Shown: piece after piece, positions 12,703 through 24,164 of the stretch
Layout: each line of letters starts with the position of its first letter
How positions within the stretch are numbered: the first letter of the stretch is position 1
Assembly: GCA_025617745.1 (NCBI GenBank)
Contig: CM046861.1
Span: 15,009,563 to 15,073,562, forward strand
Length of the DNA stretch: 64,000 nucleotides
Origin: Heliocidaris erythrogramma
Lineage: Eukaryota; Echinodermata; Echinoidea; Camarodonta; Echinometridae
Direction: 5' to 3'
Made by a program: the position numbers and the translations under genes
Notes under the pieces: generated by a model
The model's database searches: none
The model's input: the letters and a program-made list of their open reading frames with translations, nothing else
What the model was told of the DNA's origin: nothing

Positions 12703-13132
12703 ATATACAATACCTTTCGAGGGTCTAGCAAAAACTATGAGCTAATGAAGAGGCATAAATAGTAACTTTCCCGAGGGCAAATTTATATCTAATTTACTAT
12801 ACCCGAGGCTTGCCGAGGGGGTTACAGCCCTATAGCTAGAAGGTCCGATAGTTAGCGGGTCCGATAGACGGACACCCAATAGATAGAAGGTTCGATAGAC
12901 CGAATTTACGAGAGGGTCCAATAGACAGACGGTTCTATAGACCGAATCGGCGGAGGGTCCGATAGTCCGAAGGTTCTATAGATCGAATGTCCAACGGGGT
13001 CCCATAGTGAGAAGGTCCAATAGATAGAATGTTCGATAGACCGAATCGGCAAAAGGGTCCGATAGTCCGATGGTTCAGTAGGGTCCGATAGTTAGAAGGT
13101 CCGATAGACCGAAAAAAGGGAAAAATAAGTGG
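12703..13132 (+). repeat. Left inverted copy of the GGTCCGATAG tandem-repeat block
   Basis: An outer unique part (12703-12835) is followed by tandem repeats of 16 bp (aaggtccgatagaccg and variants), many joined to a 25-26 bp spacer unit to give a higher-order unit of about 42 bp. The whole block reappears in reverse orientation at 22060-22715 with the same order, so the two copies face each other across 9 kb. The layout resembles the long terminal inverted repeats of foldback elements such as sea urchin TU elements. That identification is inference. Confidence 0.75.
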
Positions 13133-14957
13133 AAGGAAAAGGGTAATTCCATATCTTCTTCTATGTGCATTGTAATAAACCCATGCACTAGGTCTGTGGC
13201 CCACCCTCCCCCCCCCCCCCCAAGAAAATGGGGAACTTATTTTAAAGTTTTGTTTTATAAATTACATTTTCAACATGCTAAAAGTATTTTTATCAGAGCA
13301 TCATCATCACCGTGGGGCGGGGGTAGTCCACCCATGCAGCTCAGCCCCCCCCCCCCCCGGTTAATTTTGCCACTAAACCGATGTATTGGCAATGGGGAAC
13401 GCTGACCATTTTTTGGAACATGGAAATCTAATTATATGGTGCACACTAAAGCCCCGAGGCCCATCATGCCCGAAGCATTTTTTTCTAGTGGAGCAAGCTG
13501 AGGAAAGGGCGTCCCCTTTTAACACAGTCATGTATTATTTTTTAAACAAAGAAATTTTATGGGGTGCACACTTTATAGTTGAATTTTCATTAAAAGTAAC
13601 AAAAGATAAGATTCTAACAACAAAAGATTCTGACCGATAAAAATGAAATCGTTTCAATTAGGCCCTACCACCTTCTTGGGAGGGGGGCGTTTCCATTTTT
13701 TTTTTTTTTGGAGGGTTGTCAGGCGATATTTTCCTACCAGCTATGATGTCAGCTTTTATACTTTTTTGAATGTTCACCGACTACACCCATACTACCTTGT
13801 GGCAAACTTTAGTCTGTGGACTCTGTCGGGTAAATTATACCATTTTTTTTGGGGGGGGGGATTCAAGAGTAGTCGGATACCTTACTGCCCGAATATTATG
13901 ATATTCGGACTTCTTGGTGCTGCAGGACGTAAGAGGTGCTTGCTGCAAGAAACAATCTAGGCCTAGTTTCTTGATTGTATGAGGGAGCAAAGCGAGCGAA
14001 CGAGAGAGAGAGGAAACAAGAAGAATTTTGTATCCTGAGAATAGGTTCTAGCGTATTGTTATTCCGTTCTCATAATCTGTGTAACGTGTTATCGGCACCT
14101 TCCGTTCTCATATTGGGAAGAGACTATTTGTCACAGGCCATTATTTCTGAAAATTCATCTCTTTAGCCCCTTTAGGTCAACTTGCCGCTCCATTCCTTTC
14201 AGTTATGTTGCTAATATTCTTTGAGTAGAAAAATAGCATAACATTAGATAGAGATTCAAGATGCAAACCAAATAACTCCCAGAAGAATATGACTTATTAA
14301 TATAATTGGCATTAGTTTATATACATAAATATGGCGATTATATTAATAATATCAATAATGAAAATATAATGGGCATTTTTATGGTAAATAACCCTAATAA
14401 TGCTAGTTAACGAAGTTTTTGAGTGTTTGTTTTCTTCTCGTTTCTTTCTGATTTCTTCTTTTCTTTTTCTCGTCTTTTCCTTTGTTGTTTTTCTTCTTTC
14501 CTTTTCAACCTCTTCCTTTTTTGTTTTTTCTTTGGTTGTGGGGGAGGGTATTCCCGCCCCCACATTTTGTTTTTATGGGGGAGGGGGGCTAACGCCTCCA
14601 CAACCGGTACTTATGTCTATGGTTGAACCAACATATTTGGCGGTCAACGAATATGATTTACCTATTTTCAGCGTGATTATAGGCCGAGATATAACTTGTG
14701 AAATGTGCATAACATAGAAATTAGCTTTTTTGATAAATCATTCGATTTATTCAGAACATAATCAATGCTCCGATGAAAAACAAATAAACAAATAAACAAA
14801 ACCACGTGCAACTGCTTTTCTGGGGCGACATCGTGAAATTGCCAGCACATCACTACAGGACCTCTACAATGTAGCACTTAAGGCCACCAGGCCCCAGATG
14901 GGCAGCCAACGAGACCATTGAGCAATAACAAAATAAGTTTATAGATATAAAGGAAAC
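13133..14957. other. Non-coding interval with poly(C), poly(G) and CT-rich tracts
   Basis: No convincing gene. Poly(C) runs lie near 13207-13222 and 13345-13358, a poly(G) run near 13851-13860, and a CT-rich stretch at 14423-14530 creates a spurious hydrophobic frame. A short perfect inverted repeat (caagaaac/gtttcttg) lies at 13946-13974. The interval is probably decayed miniature elements between the left inverted block and the SURL insertion. Confidence 0.5.
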
Positions 14958-15130
14958 TGTTATGTATGACGTCTGAATCAAGACTATTATGTATGACGCC
15001 TGGATTGAGGCTTTTTGGAAACGATTTAAAAAAGACATAAAATGTCCGAGCGCCTCGATTGTGTCTTTATTCATTGGATTAGAAGGTTAAACGATGATGC
15101 CCCAAGTACAACGATGTCACAAACATAATA
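14958..15130 (+). repeat. 5' LTR of the SURL-like element
   Basis: A 173 bp repeat starting TGTTATG and ending ACATAATA, matched by 21472-21631. It contains an internal near-repeat (atgtatgacgtctga / atgtatgacgcctgg). Confidence 0.93.
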
Positions 15131-15562
15131 TTGGCGACGAGGATTCGGATTGATTAGTTTGGTTGCCGCAGTTTGCTGAAAAAAGACTGGAAAATAGTTT
15201 TTTTCCAGCGGAGAGCGACATCTTTGCATGTGTGTTGGAACGCCAGATGTCATCAGCCCTAACTTTAGCTGCGCAGTACACGGTATGTCTATGAACGCTT
15301 TGCAGTACCGGTACAGCACAGCTAGCGAGTGAGTACTTCTAATAACTCGTATTCAGCAGATTAACCGAACTAATGAAGTTAGCCTGTTATTAATGAAACT
15401 CTTTTGCCAAGAGCTCCATGCAGCCATTAAATCGTACTTGGGTCAATGCCTTCCATTATTGCCTTGCACCATTAACTTTAGCCGCAGTTGAGTTGGTGAA
15501 TGGTGATTGTGCCAGCCATGCCAGCCTGACTTTCAACTTTACGATTATTCAAGAATCAAAGT

Positions 15563-15625
15563 AAGGTCCAGCCCAGCCCATGCAAGGTCCAGCCCAGCCC
15601 ATGCAAGGTCCAGCCTAGCCCATGC
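15563..15625 (+). repeat. Three 21 bp tandem repeats in the SURL leader
   Basis: The unit aaggtccagcccagcccatgc occurs at 15563-15583, 15584-15604 and, with one change, 15605-15625. It lies in the untranslated leader between the 5' LTR and gag. Confidence 0.9.
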
Positions 15626-15644
15626 AGGATGCAGCCTAAGTTCC

Positions 15645-15705
15645 AGCCTAGCTCAGTTGGTCAAGCCCTGTCCTTTTCCAGAATCCGGGTTCCTGCACCT
15701 GGATC
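15645..15705 (+). other. tRNA-like segment in the SURL leader
   Basis: The words TAGCTCAGTTGGTCAAG and, about 30 bp later, ATCCGGGTTCC resemble the A box and part of the B box of a Pol III promoter. The downstream half is not a good T arm, so this is at most a decayed tRNA-derived fragment. Confidence 0.3.
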
Positions 15706-16462
15706 TACTGCAGCGTAGATTAGATGGGGAAGTGTTCATAGCCTGAAGTTGAAGTTGTTGCTTCATTATTTGCATTCAACCGTGAACTAGAAGTAGGACC
15801 AGGAACCAGTTTAGTTACAGTGTCGGCTCATATTCGCAATTTGTACTAGCAACCCAGCCAAGTGAAAGCCAGTCGTGCTCATCATGAATTGATGGTGGAA
15901 TTGATGGTGATATTGATGCAAACACATAAACATTTAAAAACTCATTTGAAATTATTGCCCATTGTCATGCTATTAAAATACATGCATGTACATTACTGAA
16001 GTTTGATTCAAGTGTAATGTTTTGGTAACAAAGTATATTGACATGTATCAGATGCTATATTTGTTTAGATTCAGAGGAAAATTTTGGAGTATGTGGGCTT
16101 ACATGTAAGTAGGTCTATATCAATGTTTTAACATCAATTTCAGGTTTTGCATTGTATTAACAGTATTAATATTTAGATAATAGTTACAACAGGTCTAGTC
16201 TTTGCAGTCTAGTCCAGGTTTGAACAGTTTGATCATAAGTTGTAAATTGCTTGTCTAAATAAGTTGTATATTTCAGTATGTGGTAAAAGTACAAGTGGGA
16301 TAAAGTCCAACATTTATGCAACTTTTATTTCTTTTTCACAGTATGCATTTTGCAAGTATTTTATGCAAGTTACAGTATAATTTTTGCCAAGTGTTTGTTT
16401 GTTTTGCATAGTATCTAGACAGTGAGTGTTCATTACAAGCTTAATGTTCCTTACATAAAGAC

Positions 16463-17400
16463 ATGGCAATACAGCAAATGTTTGGTAATGTCCCTCAGTT
16501 GGACTCGGGGTATACATTTGAAGAATGGACAGAGGTTCTTGAGTCATGGTTTATAGCTAATGATATCACAGCAGATGTAAATAAGAAAGGTATTTTCTTA
16601 TCAGGATTAGGAAGTAAATCCTACGCCACATTACGTGCATTGTTGCAGCCTAGCAAACCAGTTGAAAAAACGTACACAGAATGTGAGGATACCCTGTCAG
16701 AACACTTTGCCCCTAAACCAACTGAAATAGTCCAAAGGTATAGGTTCTATACTTGTATTCAAGAATCACGTGAAACAATCCCGCAATTTGTTGCTCGTTT
16801 ACGGCAGATGAGTGAAGGATGCAAGTTCAAGGAATTGAATAATATGCTTCTGGATCGTCTCGTAGTTGGTTGTAAGGACAAAACTACACAAAGAAAGCTT
16901 CTTGGAGAATCAGAACTTACATTTGATAAAGCTTTGAAAATAGCCATAGCCATGGAAATAGCAAATAGAGATGTTGAACAATTGCACTCCAATGACATAG
17001 GTAGTGAAGTCAAAGAGGTTCACAAGCTAAGAACCGCGCAGGTGAAAGAAAAGTCTTCAAGCAAGTGGAAGTTTAAGTCTCCGGTGAAGGAAAAGCCTGC
17101 AGGTCAGGGAACTGACAAGAAATCTAAGTGTTGGCGTTGTGGATCGACAAAACATGTTCCGCAATCCTGTCCGTTTCAGAGAGAGAAATGCTTTCTATGC
17201 CAGGAAATTGGACATACTAAAAGCCAATGCAAAGCAGTGAAAGAGTTCCGAGCGAAACACGCATGGAAAAAGAAACCACAACAGTCGCATCATTTGGAGA
17301 ATGATCAAGTGCCACAAGTGGCAGAAGAGGAACATTATTTTGGTGATAATTTAAGCCACATTGAAGGTGCTATGCTAAACAAGATTGCAATCCCGCCATA
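16463..17400 (+). pseudogene. Gag region of the SURL-like element
   Basis: The predicted polyprotein starts MAIQQMFGNVPQLDSG, continues with a helical capsid-like part (FEEWTEVLESWFIAN, FVARLRQMSEGCKF) and ends in a basic nucleocapsid with two zinc knuckles: CWRCGSTKHVPQSC and CFLCQEIGHTKSQC. Two knuckles of this spacing fit the Mag lineage. Gag and pol overlap slightly in different frames, which is compatible with the frameshifting used by many Gypsy elements. Confidence 0.85.
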
Positions 17401-20400
17401 CCAAGCTTCAGTATTGGGTAAATGGTAGATGCCTTCAGATGGAGGTAGATACAGGCAGCCCCTGGACACTTATGTCAGCAGAGACATTCAGTCTTTGTGG
17501 TGATCAGTCAGACTTGGATCAGTCAAATGCTATGTTGAGGACATACACTGAAAACAAGGTACCAATTATTGGAGAAGCTACCGTTGAAGTTCAGTTTCAT
17601 GCTGATCAAGCCCCTAAGAAATTACCCTTGATAGTGGTTGAAAAGGGGATAAGCTTGTTAGGTCGTGATTGGTTTGAGGAATCGACTGTGCCACTGATCC
17701 AGGTGCCAAGTGTTCAGCAAGCCCCAAAGCCAGATGACAGTGTAAACAATGCACAGAGTGTACTTGATGAAATGCTCAAGAAGCACAATGACGTGTTTGA
17801 CTGTTCGAAACTAGGCAAGTTGCAAGGTTTTCAAGCAAAGGTCTATCCTGTTGAAGCTACCAATGAAGTCCATTTCTATAAGGCTTCGCCAGTTCCTTAC
17901 GCAAATAGGCGTAAAGTTGATGCCCTAGATGATCTGTTGGATCAAGGAGTAATAGAACCAGTGAAATTCAGTAATTATGCCTGCCCCATTGTGGTTGTGA
18001 ACAAACCAGATGGTAAAGTCAGAGTCTGTGGTAATTACAAACTCACAGCAAGCAAGGTTCTGAAATTGGAGAAGTATCCAATACCTTCCCTAGAGGACAT
18101 GCTTCAAGATTTGGAAGGAGTTCAAAAGTTCACAAAGCTTGATCTCTCTCACGCATACCACCAACGTGAATTAGACCCAGAAGCAAGACAGTACACTACT
18201 ATCAATACCCACAGAGGATTGTATCAGTACACCAGATTACCTTTTGGTATAGCCAGTGCTCCAGCATTGTTCCAGAGAACAATGGAGACACTTGTAGGAG
18301 ATATTCCGATGTGTCGTCCATACCTCGATGACATCATAATCAGTGGTAAAACAGATGAGGATCATTTGTTCAATCTAGAAACTGTACTCAAACGTCTGAA
18401 GGACAATGGTCTACGTTTGAAGAAGGAGAAATGTGTTTTCCTTCAAGAGAGTGTCCAGTATCTAGGTCACCAGATAAATCGAAATGGTATTAGCCCACTG
18501 CCTGAGAAACTGGAAGCCATTCAACAGGCACCGCGTCCAGTCAATCAGACGCAATTGCAAGCCTATATTGGTCTGCTTGGATACTACAGGAGATTTATCC
18601 CTAGTCTCAGTGCAGCGATAGCGCCTCTTACAGAGTTGTTGAGAGCAGGGTATGCTTCTACAAAGATCACAGGAAAAAAGAGGAGTCCCGATGGTGAACC
18701 AGACCCAAAGTTCAAGTGGACTCAGAAACAGGAGGATTCTTTCCAGAAGTCAAAGAAGCTCCTGCAACACCAAAGTGTTTTGGCACACTTTGACTCAAGC
18801 AAGCCCGTCTTGTTGCAAGTTGATGCTAGTCCGTATGGACTTGGAGCAGTGATTAGTCAGGAGGATCCTGATGGTCAAGAGCATCCAGTCGCATTTGCAT
18901 CAAGATCCCTATCAGACAGCGAAAAGAACTATGCACAGTTCGAAAAAGAAGGATTGTCTATCATCTTTGGTCTGAAGAAGTTCCATAAATATCTATATGG
19001 AAGAAAATTCACTATAATCACAGATCACAAGCCCCTACTTGGCGTATTTGGACAAAAGCCAGCAAGTCCGATGGCTTCAGCGAGACTGTCAAGATGGCAC
19101 ATGATCTTGTCAGCATATGATTATGCAATTGTCTACAAAGAAGGAAAGAGACACCAGAACGCTGATGGGTTGTCTAGATTGCCAGTGCCTTCAACTGAAG
19201 CAAGTAAATGGCCAAATGAGGACTTAGCAGAGTTGAGTGATCTGCAGCCAGGAAGAGTCAACGTGTTGTTTGACATAGACTCGAGACCAGTTGATGCTTG
19301 TGAAGTCAAACAAAAGACTAGCAATGACCCAACATTGCAGAAGGTCAAGCATTACATTATGCAAGGATGGCCAAATTCTAGAAATCTGGATGATGAAGTT
19401 CGCCCATTTGCTCAGAAGAAAACCGAGTTGAGTATAGAAGATGGTGTTCTTCAATGGGGACAGAGAGTTGTCATACCCCAGGATTCTGATCTGTGCAACA
19501 GGATAGCACATGAGCTTCATGGTACACATCCTGGCATAGTTAAAATGAAGGTACTAGCTCGTTCATTTGTTTGGTGGCCCGGAATAGACAGATGTCTAGA
19601 ACAGAAAGTTCCAACTTGTTCAGTGTGCTAGGAACATCAGAACAACCCTCAAGCAACTCCTTTTCATCCTTGGGAGTTCCCAGAAAAACCATGGCTGAGA
19701 ATACACATAGACTACGCTTCAATTGAGAACCAAGATGTTCTAATTGTGGTAGATGCACACAGCAAGTGGGTAGAAGCTGTTAGAGTGCCTCAGGCAACCG
19801 CTTCTGCTACAGTAACTGTTATGAGATGCCTCTTTGCTACACATGGGATTCCTGAAATGTTGGTTAGTGACAATGGAACTCAATTCATTTCCGAAGAGTT
19901 TACCAAGTTTCTCACTGATAACAACATCGAACTTGTGCAAACAGCCCCTCACCGCCCATCAAGTAATGGTTTAGCGGAGAGAGCTGTTCAGACAGTAAAG
20001 AGAGGTGTCAAGAAGACAAGTGGAAAGAATTTGGAGATGAGAATCCAAAAATTCTTGTTGACATACCGGATCACACCACAAGAAACCACCGGTACATGCC
20101 CCAGTGAACTTCTGTACAAGAGAAGGATTAGAAGCAGATTAGACCAAGTCCGTCCAGACTTGACAAGGACTGTGAAACGAAAACAATCTGCCATGAAACA
20201 GAGGTCAGACAACAGGACCAAACAGAGAAGTTACAACATTCAAGACCATGTTCTAGTGAAGAATTTCGCTTCTGGTCCAACATGGTTATATGGTCAAGTA
20301 GCTGAGATACTTAATGAATCTATGTATATCACATTAGAGGTTACACTCCTGCTCATCCTGTTGATGCTCCACCCCAAGACCTTGAGCCGATGGAAGAAGT

Positions 20401-20630
20401 TCCAAGGCCAAACATTCCACACATTCCAGATAATAGAAATACTTCTGAGAATGTAACATCTACCCCAGATGAAACCTTGTCAAACCCTAGACAAGAGTCA
20501 CATGAGAATAGTGATGCCCCTACAGTTTCAGTATCTAATACTGACACACAGGAAACTGCAAAAAGAGTATCACAAAGGAACAGAAAAACACCTGCAAAGT
20601 ATGATGATTACATAATATATAAGTAGGTTA
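17400..20630 (+). pseudogene. Pol region of the SURL-like element (PR-RT-RH-IN)
   Basis: Domains in order: retropepsin with VDTGSPWTLM and LLGRDWF (about 17440-17680); reverse transcriptase with LPFGIASAPALFQRTM and YLDDIIISG (about 17860-18480); RNase H with LLQVDASPYGLGAV and TDHKPLLGVF (about 18790-19180); integrase with an HHCC-like start (about 19500-19630), the core including VDAHSKWVEAV, VSDNGTQFIS and RPSSNGLAERAV (about 19745-20000), and a basic C-terminal part to about 20630. Domain order confirms Ty3/Gypsy. It is treated as a fossil; about two breaks are evident across the coding part. Confidence 0.9.
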
Positions 20631-21471
20631 AAATCACACACACAAGAGAACAAAACAAAATTCAGTTTTGGATTACATACATTAATATGGCAGTTTTAAC
20701 TCATATCAAATAATTGATATTTATACCATTTATACTATAAATCAGAAACAGACAGTGCAAAACAGACAGTTTAAAAAATAATGTGACGGATAAAATATAA
20801 AAAGGTACAAATGTATGTTGGAAGAGGAATTGTTTGCAAGATACACCTAATTGCATTTATGCCAAGTTAAACTATTGTAGATCACACTTTATCTTTTTTG
20901 TGTAAAACAGGTTGTTATTATTTGTATTGCATAAGGTGAAAAACACAAATATACATTATACACACTTACAGAAGTGTGGTAATTTTTAGTGTCACATAAT
21001 TGATCAAATCATTTTTCTTCAGCCATGAAAGCTAATTTTGTGCATTCATAACGGATGTTGATGTTTTAATGGTAAAAACGTGTATTGTTTTACATTTTCT
21101 TAGAAATATATTTTACGATGGAAATGTTTTTTCTATTTCTGATCATTCTTATGCCAGAAGATTACTTAGTTGATAAAGGTTGCATCCAATCAGTTTTGTA
21201 TCAAAGGGGAATATTTTTTTTGTCATGTAAAGTTTTCATGCATGAAGTAATGCATATGTTGAAGAATTTAAAGGAAGGGAAGTATTGTTCCTAAGGTCTC
21301 GAAGAAAGTTTGATTGGGTAATTGGTTGTTACACCAGTGGAGATATTTTGCAAGAAACTTGGATTATACTGTTTTTATAGATATACCATAACCTGCATAT
21401 CACATCCGGGTAGATACCGGTATTTAATTTTTTTTTTTTTGGTACTGTGTTCTTTGCTAAAAGGGGAAGAA

Positions 21472-21631
21472 TGTTATATATGACGTCTGAATCAAGACTA
21501 TTATGTATGACGCCTGGATTGAGGCTTTTGGAAACGAAATGAAATGTCCGAGCGCCTCGATTGTGTCTTATTCATTGGATTAGAAGGTTAAACGTTGATG
21601 CCCCAAGTACAACCATGTCACAAACATAATA
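21472..21631 (+). repeat. 3' LTR of the SURL-like element
   Basis: A 160 bp copy of the 5' LTR, preceded by a polypurine tract and followed by the target duplication GAAAC at 21632-21636. Confidence 0.93.
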
Positions 21632-21636
21632 GAAAC

Positions 21637-22059
21637 AAATCGCACATTCATATTTTACAATTGATATCAATCTATCAAGCTAAAAAAATACTTTTCTTAC
21701 TGCAATTATTATCTGAAATTACTGAGGGTCCGGGTCCTATTAAATTAATAAAAGCATTGTCACTTCTGTGCATACACGTACATGGGCTGTGTTTAAAGTG
21801 ATCTCAAAAGCTTCTCATTCATGTCATGACATTATGAACACAAAGACCCTTGTTCCGTTTGACCCTGTGACCCCAAAATATAAATCAGATAATAGTAATT
21901 CCTCTAGATGAGCCAAGCTTGAAGGTGATCCGTCGAATGTTTCCCAAGTTATCCCGAGAACGCAAATACGGGACAGACGGACGGTACGGACTGACGATCT
22001 GAAAACATAACGCCACCACTTATTTTAACCACTTATTTTTTACCCACTTATCATTTTAT
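21637..22059. repeat. Dispersed repeat with gggacagacggacgg motif
   Basis: No gene. The segment 21820-22010 (gaccctgtgacccc, gaaggtgatccgtcgaa, gagaacgcaaa, gggacagacggacggta, gatctgaaaacataa) resembles, from memory, a dispersed repeat seen in marine invertebrates. At 22018-22066 four ~15 bp copies of ccacttatttta-like sequence lead into the right inverted block. Confidence 0.55.
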
Positions 22060-22715
22060 CCACTATTTTACACTTTTACGTATTTATTGTCGGTCTATCG
22101 GACCTTCAACTATCGCACCCCTACTGAACCTTCGGACTATCGGACCCTTTGTTTTGCCGATTCGGTCTATAGAACCTTCTGCCTATTGGACCCTCATGTA
22201 CATTCGGACTATCGAACCTTCTATCGGACCTTCTGAGTATCGGACCCGTTGGTCATTCGATTTATAGGCCGTACGCAGAAATCTTTTTCCTGGGGGGGGG
22301 GGGGCAAGATGATCGCTTTCAATATTGGATCATTTAAAAGTCTAAAACCCGATTTAAAAAAAGTATGATTGTGAAATTTCTGGGGGCAACTGCCCCCCCC
22401 CCCCCCCCCCCCCCCCCCTGCGTACGGCCCCTGCGTACGGCCTTGGATCTATAGAACCTTCGGACTATTGGACCCTCCTGCCGATTCGGTCTATAAAACC
22501 TTCTGTCTATTGGACCCATTCGTACATTCGGTCTATCGAACCTTCTATCTATTGGGTGTCGGTCTATCGGACCCGCTAACTATCGGACCTTCTAGCTATA
22601 GGGATGACCCCGCCGAGGGTATAGTAAATTTGATATAAATTTGCCTCGAGGGAAACTTACTGTTTATGCCTCTGAATGCTCATAGTTTGCTAGAGCCAAG
22701 AAAGACATTGTATAT
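22060..22715 (-). repeat. Right inverted copy of the GGTCCGATAG tandem-repeat block
   Basis: Read on the minus strand this is the same block as 12703-13132: the outer unique part (about 22590-22715), then the 16 bp and 42 bp tandem units, then the run matching ggaaaaataagtgg. It is interrupted by a 176 bp miniature element at 22267-22442. Similarity fades outside attgtatat at 22707-22715. Confidence 0.75.
22267..22442. mobile_element. hAT-like miniature element with poly(G)/poly(C) interior
   Basis: Terminal inverted repeats GGCCGTACGCAG (22267-22278) and CTGCGTACGGCC (22431-22442, with an extra copy at 22418-22429) enclose a poly(G) run and a 26-base poly(C) run (22393-22418). Comparison with the left copy of the host repeat shows this segment as a clean insertion. 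Flanks gatttata and gatctata could be an 8 bp target duplication, which would suit hAT. Confidence 0.7.
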
Positions 22716-23335
22716 CTGTTTTATATCCCTCATGAGCATCTCACTGTCTATGACTCCAAGAAATGCCTTATTAGGCTAAATCGCAAAAACTGCATTGTTT
22801 TCCTACTGTAGTATTCACCTTTTTCAAGGTTTTGATTCCGATCGAGCTCCAGCGTAGAACTGCAAAAGAAGGTCTAGCGACTTTAGAGCTTCGTTCGTTA
22901 TCACAATATCATCATCAAACTCGGCTTTTTTAAAATTTCCTTAGGCCTACAAAACTCCCGAAACACAGAAAGTCCGTAATAGGGCCCGTATTCAATAAAC
23001 TTCTACTAATACATTTCTCTTAGGTTTAAGAAAATTTCTAAGAATTTGTCTACTCTAGGTTAAGAAATATGCCCTATGCCTAACCGTAACGTTATAAGCA
23101 CATTTTCTTAGCTATTAAGACGACAGATTACACAAATTCCTTAGATTCAGTGATGTCGGCATGTCAATTCAGATAATGTCAGATTGTCAGAGTCGAGTGA
23201 CACAATATTGAAGCCTAAATTTGCCTGTGAATTATTTTTTGTGAAAATTGCGCCGCATGAAAAGTACCGTATACAAAAAATATGGGAGATCGAACAAAAA
23301 ATGTTCATAATTGTGGGCTTGACCGACATTAAATT
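22716..23335. other. Non-coding interval, decayed dispersed repeat
   Basis: A stretch at about 22982-23140 (ggcccgtattcaataaac, then several ctaagaaat/tcttag words) looks like an old miniature element. No open frame of interest. Confidence 0.4.
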
Positions 23336-23347
23336 ACATTATTCTAG
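23336..23347 (+). repeat. 12 bp target duplication, left copy
   Basis: ACATTATTCTAG at 23336-23347 is repeated exactly at 24247-24258, immediately outside the tRNA-like hairpin array. Confidence 0.85.
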
Positions 23348-23469
23348 TAAACGAAGAAGCTTGACTGGGGAGGAATTTTTAATTTGTAAACAAATCTTTA
23401 GGCATTTTACTCCCAGTGTTAAAGATCGTATGCTCGATCTGTAATGAAAAACACAAGTCAGAAAAAACT

Positions 23470-23542
23470 GGAACCAGCGGGATTCGAACCTGTCATCTAC
23501 TGCTTGCCGGGCAGCGACTTAACCACCAGGCTATTCTGGTTC
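23470..23542 (-). other. tRNA-like core, copy 1
   Basis: On the minus strand: TAGCCTGGTGGTTAAG resembles an A box and GGTTCGAATCC matches a B box. An anticodon-like hairpin (GCTGC/GCAGT with loop CCGGCAA) lies between. The T stem pairs poorly and loop position 33 is C rather than U, so a working tRNA gene is unlikely; an internal Pol III promoter is plausible. Confidence 0.65.
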
Positions 23543-23764
23543 ACGGCCAAGTCACGATGAACTAGAATCAAATACCCAAGATCCTCTTCTTTCTGACTCA
23601 TTAATATTCATTTTTAACGGTCCGCCGTAGACAATGGTTAGTAAACGAAGAAGCTTGACTGGGGAGGAATTTTTAATTTGTAAACAAATCTTTAGGCATT
23701 TTACTCCCAGTGTTAAAGATCGTATGCTCGATCTGTAATGAAAAACACAAGTCAGAAAAAAACT

Positions 23765-23837
23765 GGAACCAGCGGGATTCGAACCTGTCATCTACTGCTT
23801 GCCGGGCAGCGACTTAACCACCAGGCTATTCTGGTTC
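23765..23837 (-). other. tRNA-like core, copy 2
   Basis: Identical in layout to the copy 295 bp upstream, with intact A-box-like and B-box-like words. Confidence 0.65.
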
Positions 23838-24091
23838 ACGGCCAAGTCACGATGAACTAGAATCAATTACCCAAGATCCTCTTCTTTCTGACTCATTAAT
23901 ATTCATTTTTAACGGTCCACCGGAGGCAATGGTTAGTAAACAAAGAAGCTTGACTGGGGAGGAATTTTTAATTTGTAAACAAATCTTTAGGCATTTTACT
24001 CCAAGTGTTAAAGATCGTATGCTCGATCTGTAATGAAAAACACAAGTCAGAAAAAAAAAAAAAAAAAAAAAGTTCATCGTGACTTGGCCGT

Positions 24092-24164
24092 GAACCAGAA
24101 TAGCCTGGTGGTTAAGTCGCTGCCCGGCAAGCAGTAGATGACAGGTTAGAATCCCGCTGGTTCC
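24092..24164 (+). other. tRNA-like core, copy 3 (inverted)
   Basis: The inverted arm carries the same core on the plus strand; its B box has one change (GGTTAGAATCC). Confidence 0.6.

Larger units (their letters stand above)
14958..21631 (+). mobile_element. Mag/SURL-like Ty3/Gypsy LTR retrotransposon, end to end
   Basis: A structurally complete element: 5' LTR 14958-15130, a TGGCGACGAGG-type segment right after it as primer-binding region, a long leader, gag from 16463, pol to about 20630, a polypurine tract (aaaaggggaagaa, 21459-21471) and 3' LTR 21472-21631. The five bases GAAAC occur on both sides (14953-14957 and 21632-21636) as the target duplication. The gag type with two zinc knuckles and the short LTRs match the Mag lineage, which includes the SURL elements of echinoderms. 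The LTRs differ by about four substitutions and a few indels, so the insertion is fairly young. The coding part looks broken in about two places. Confidence 0.93.

Noticed and set aside
14423-14626. Small Phe-rich membrane protein
   Set aside because: It is the reading of a CT-rich low-complexity tract.
23470-23542. Functional tRNA gene
   Set aside because: The T stem has two mismatches, the loop position before the anticodon is C instead of U, and all copies sit within a mobile repeat.
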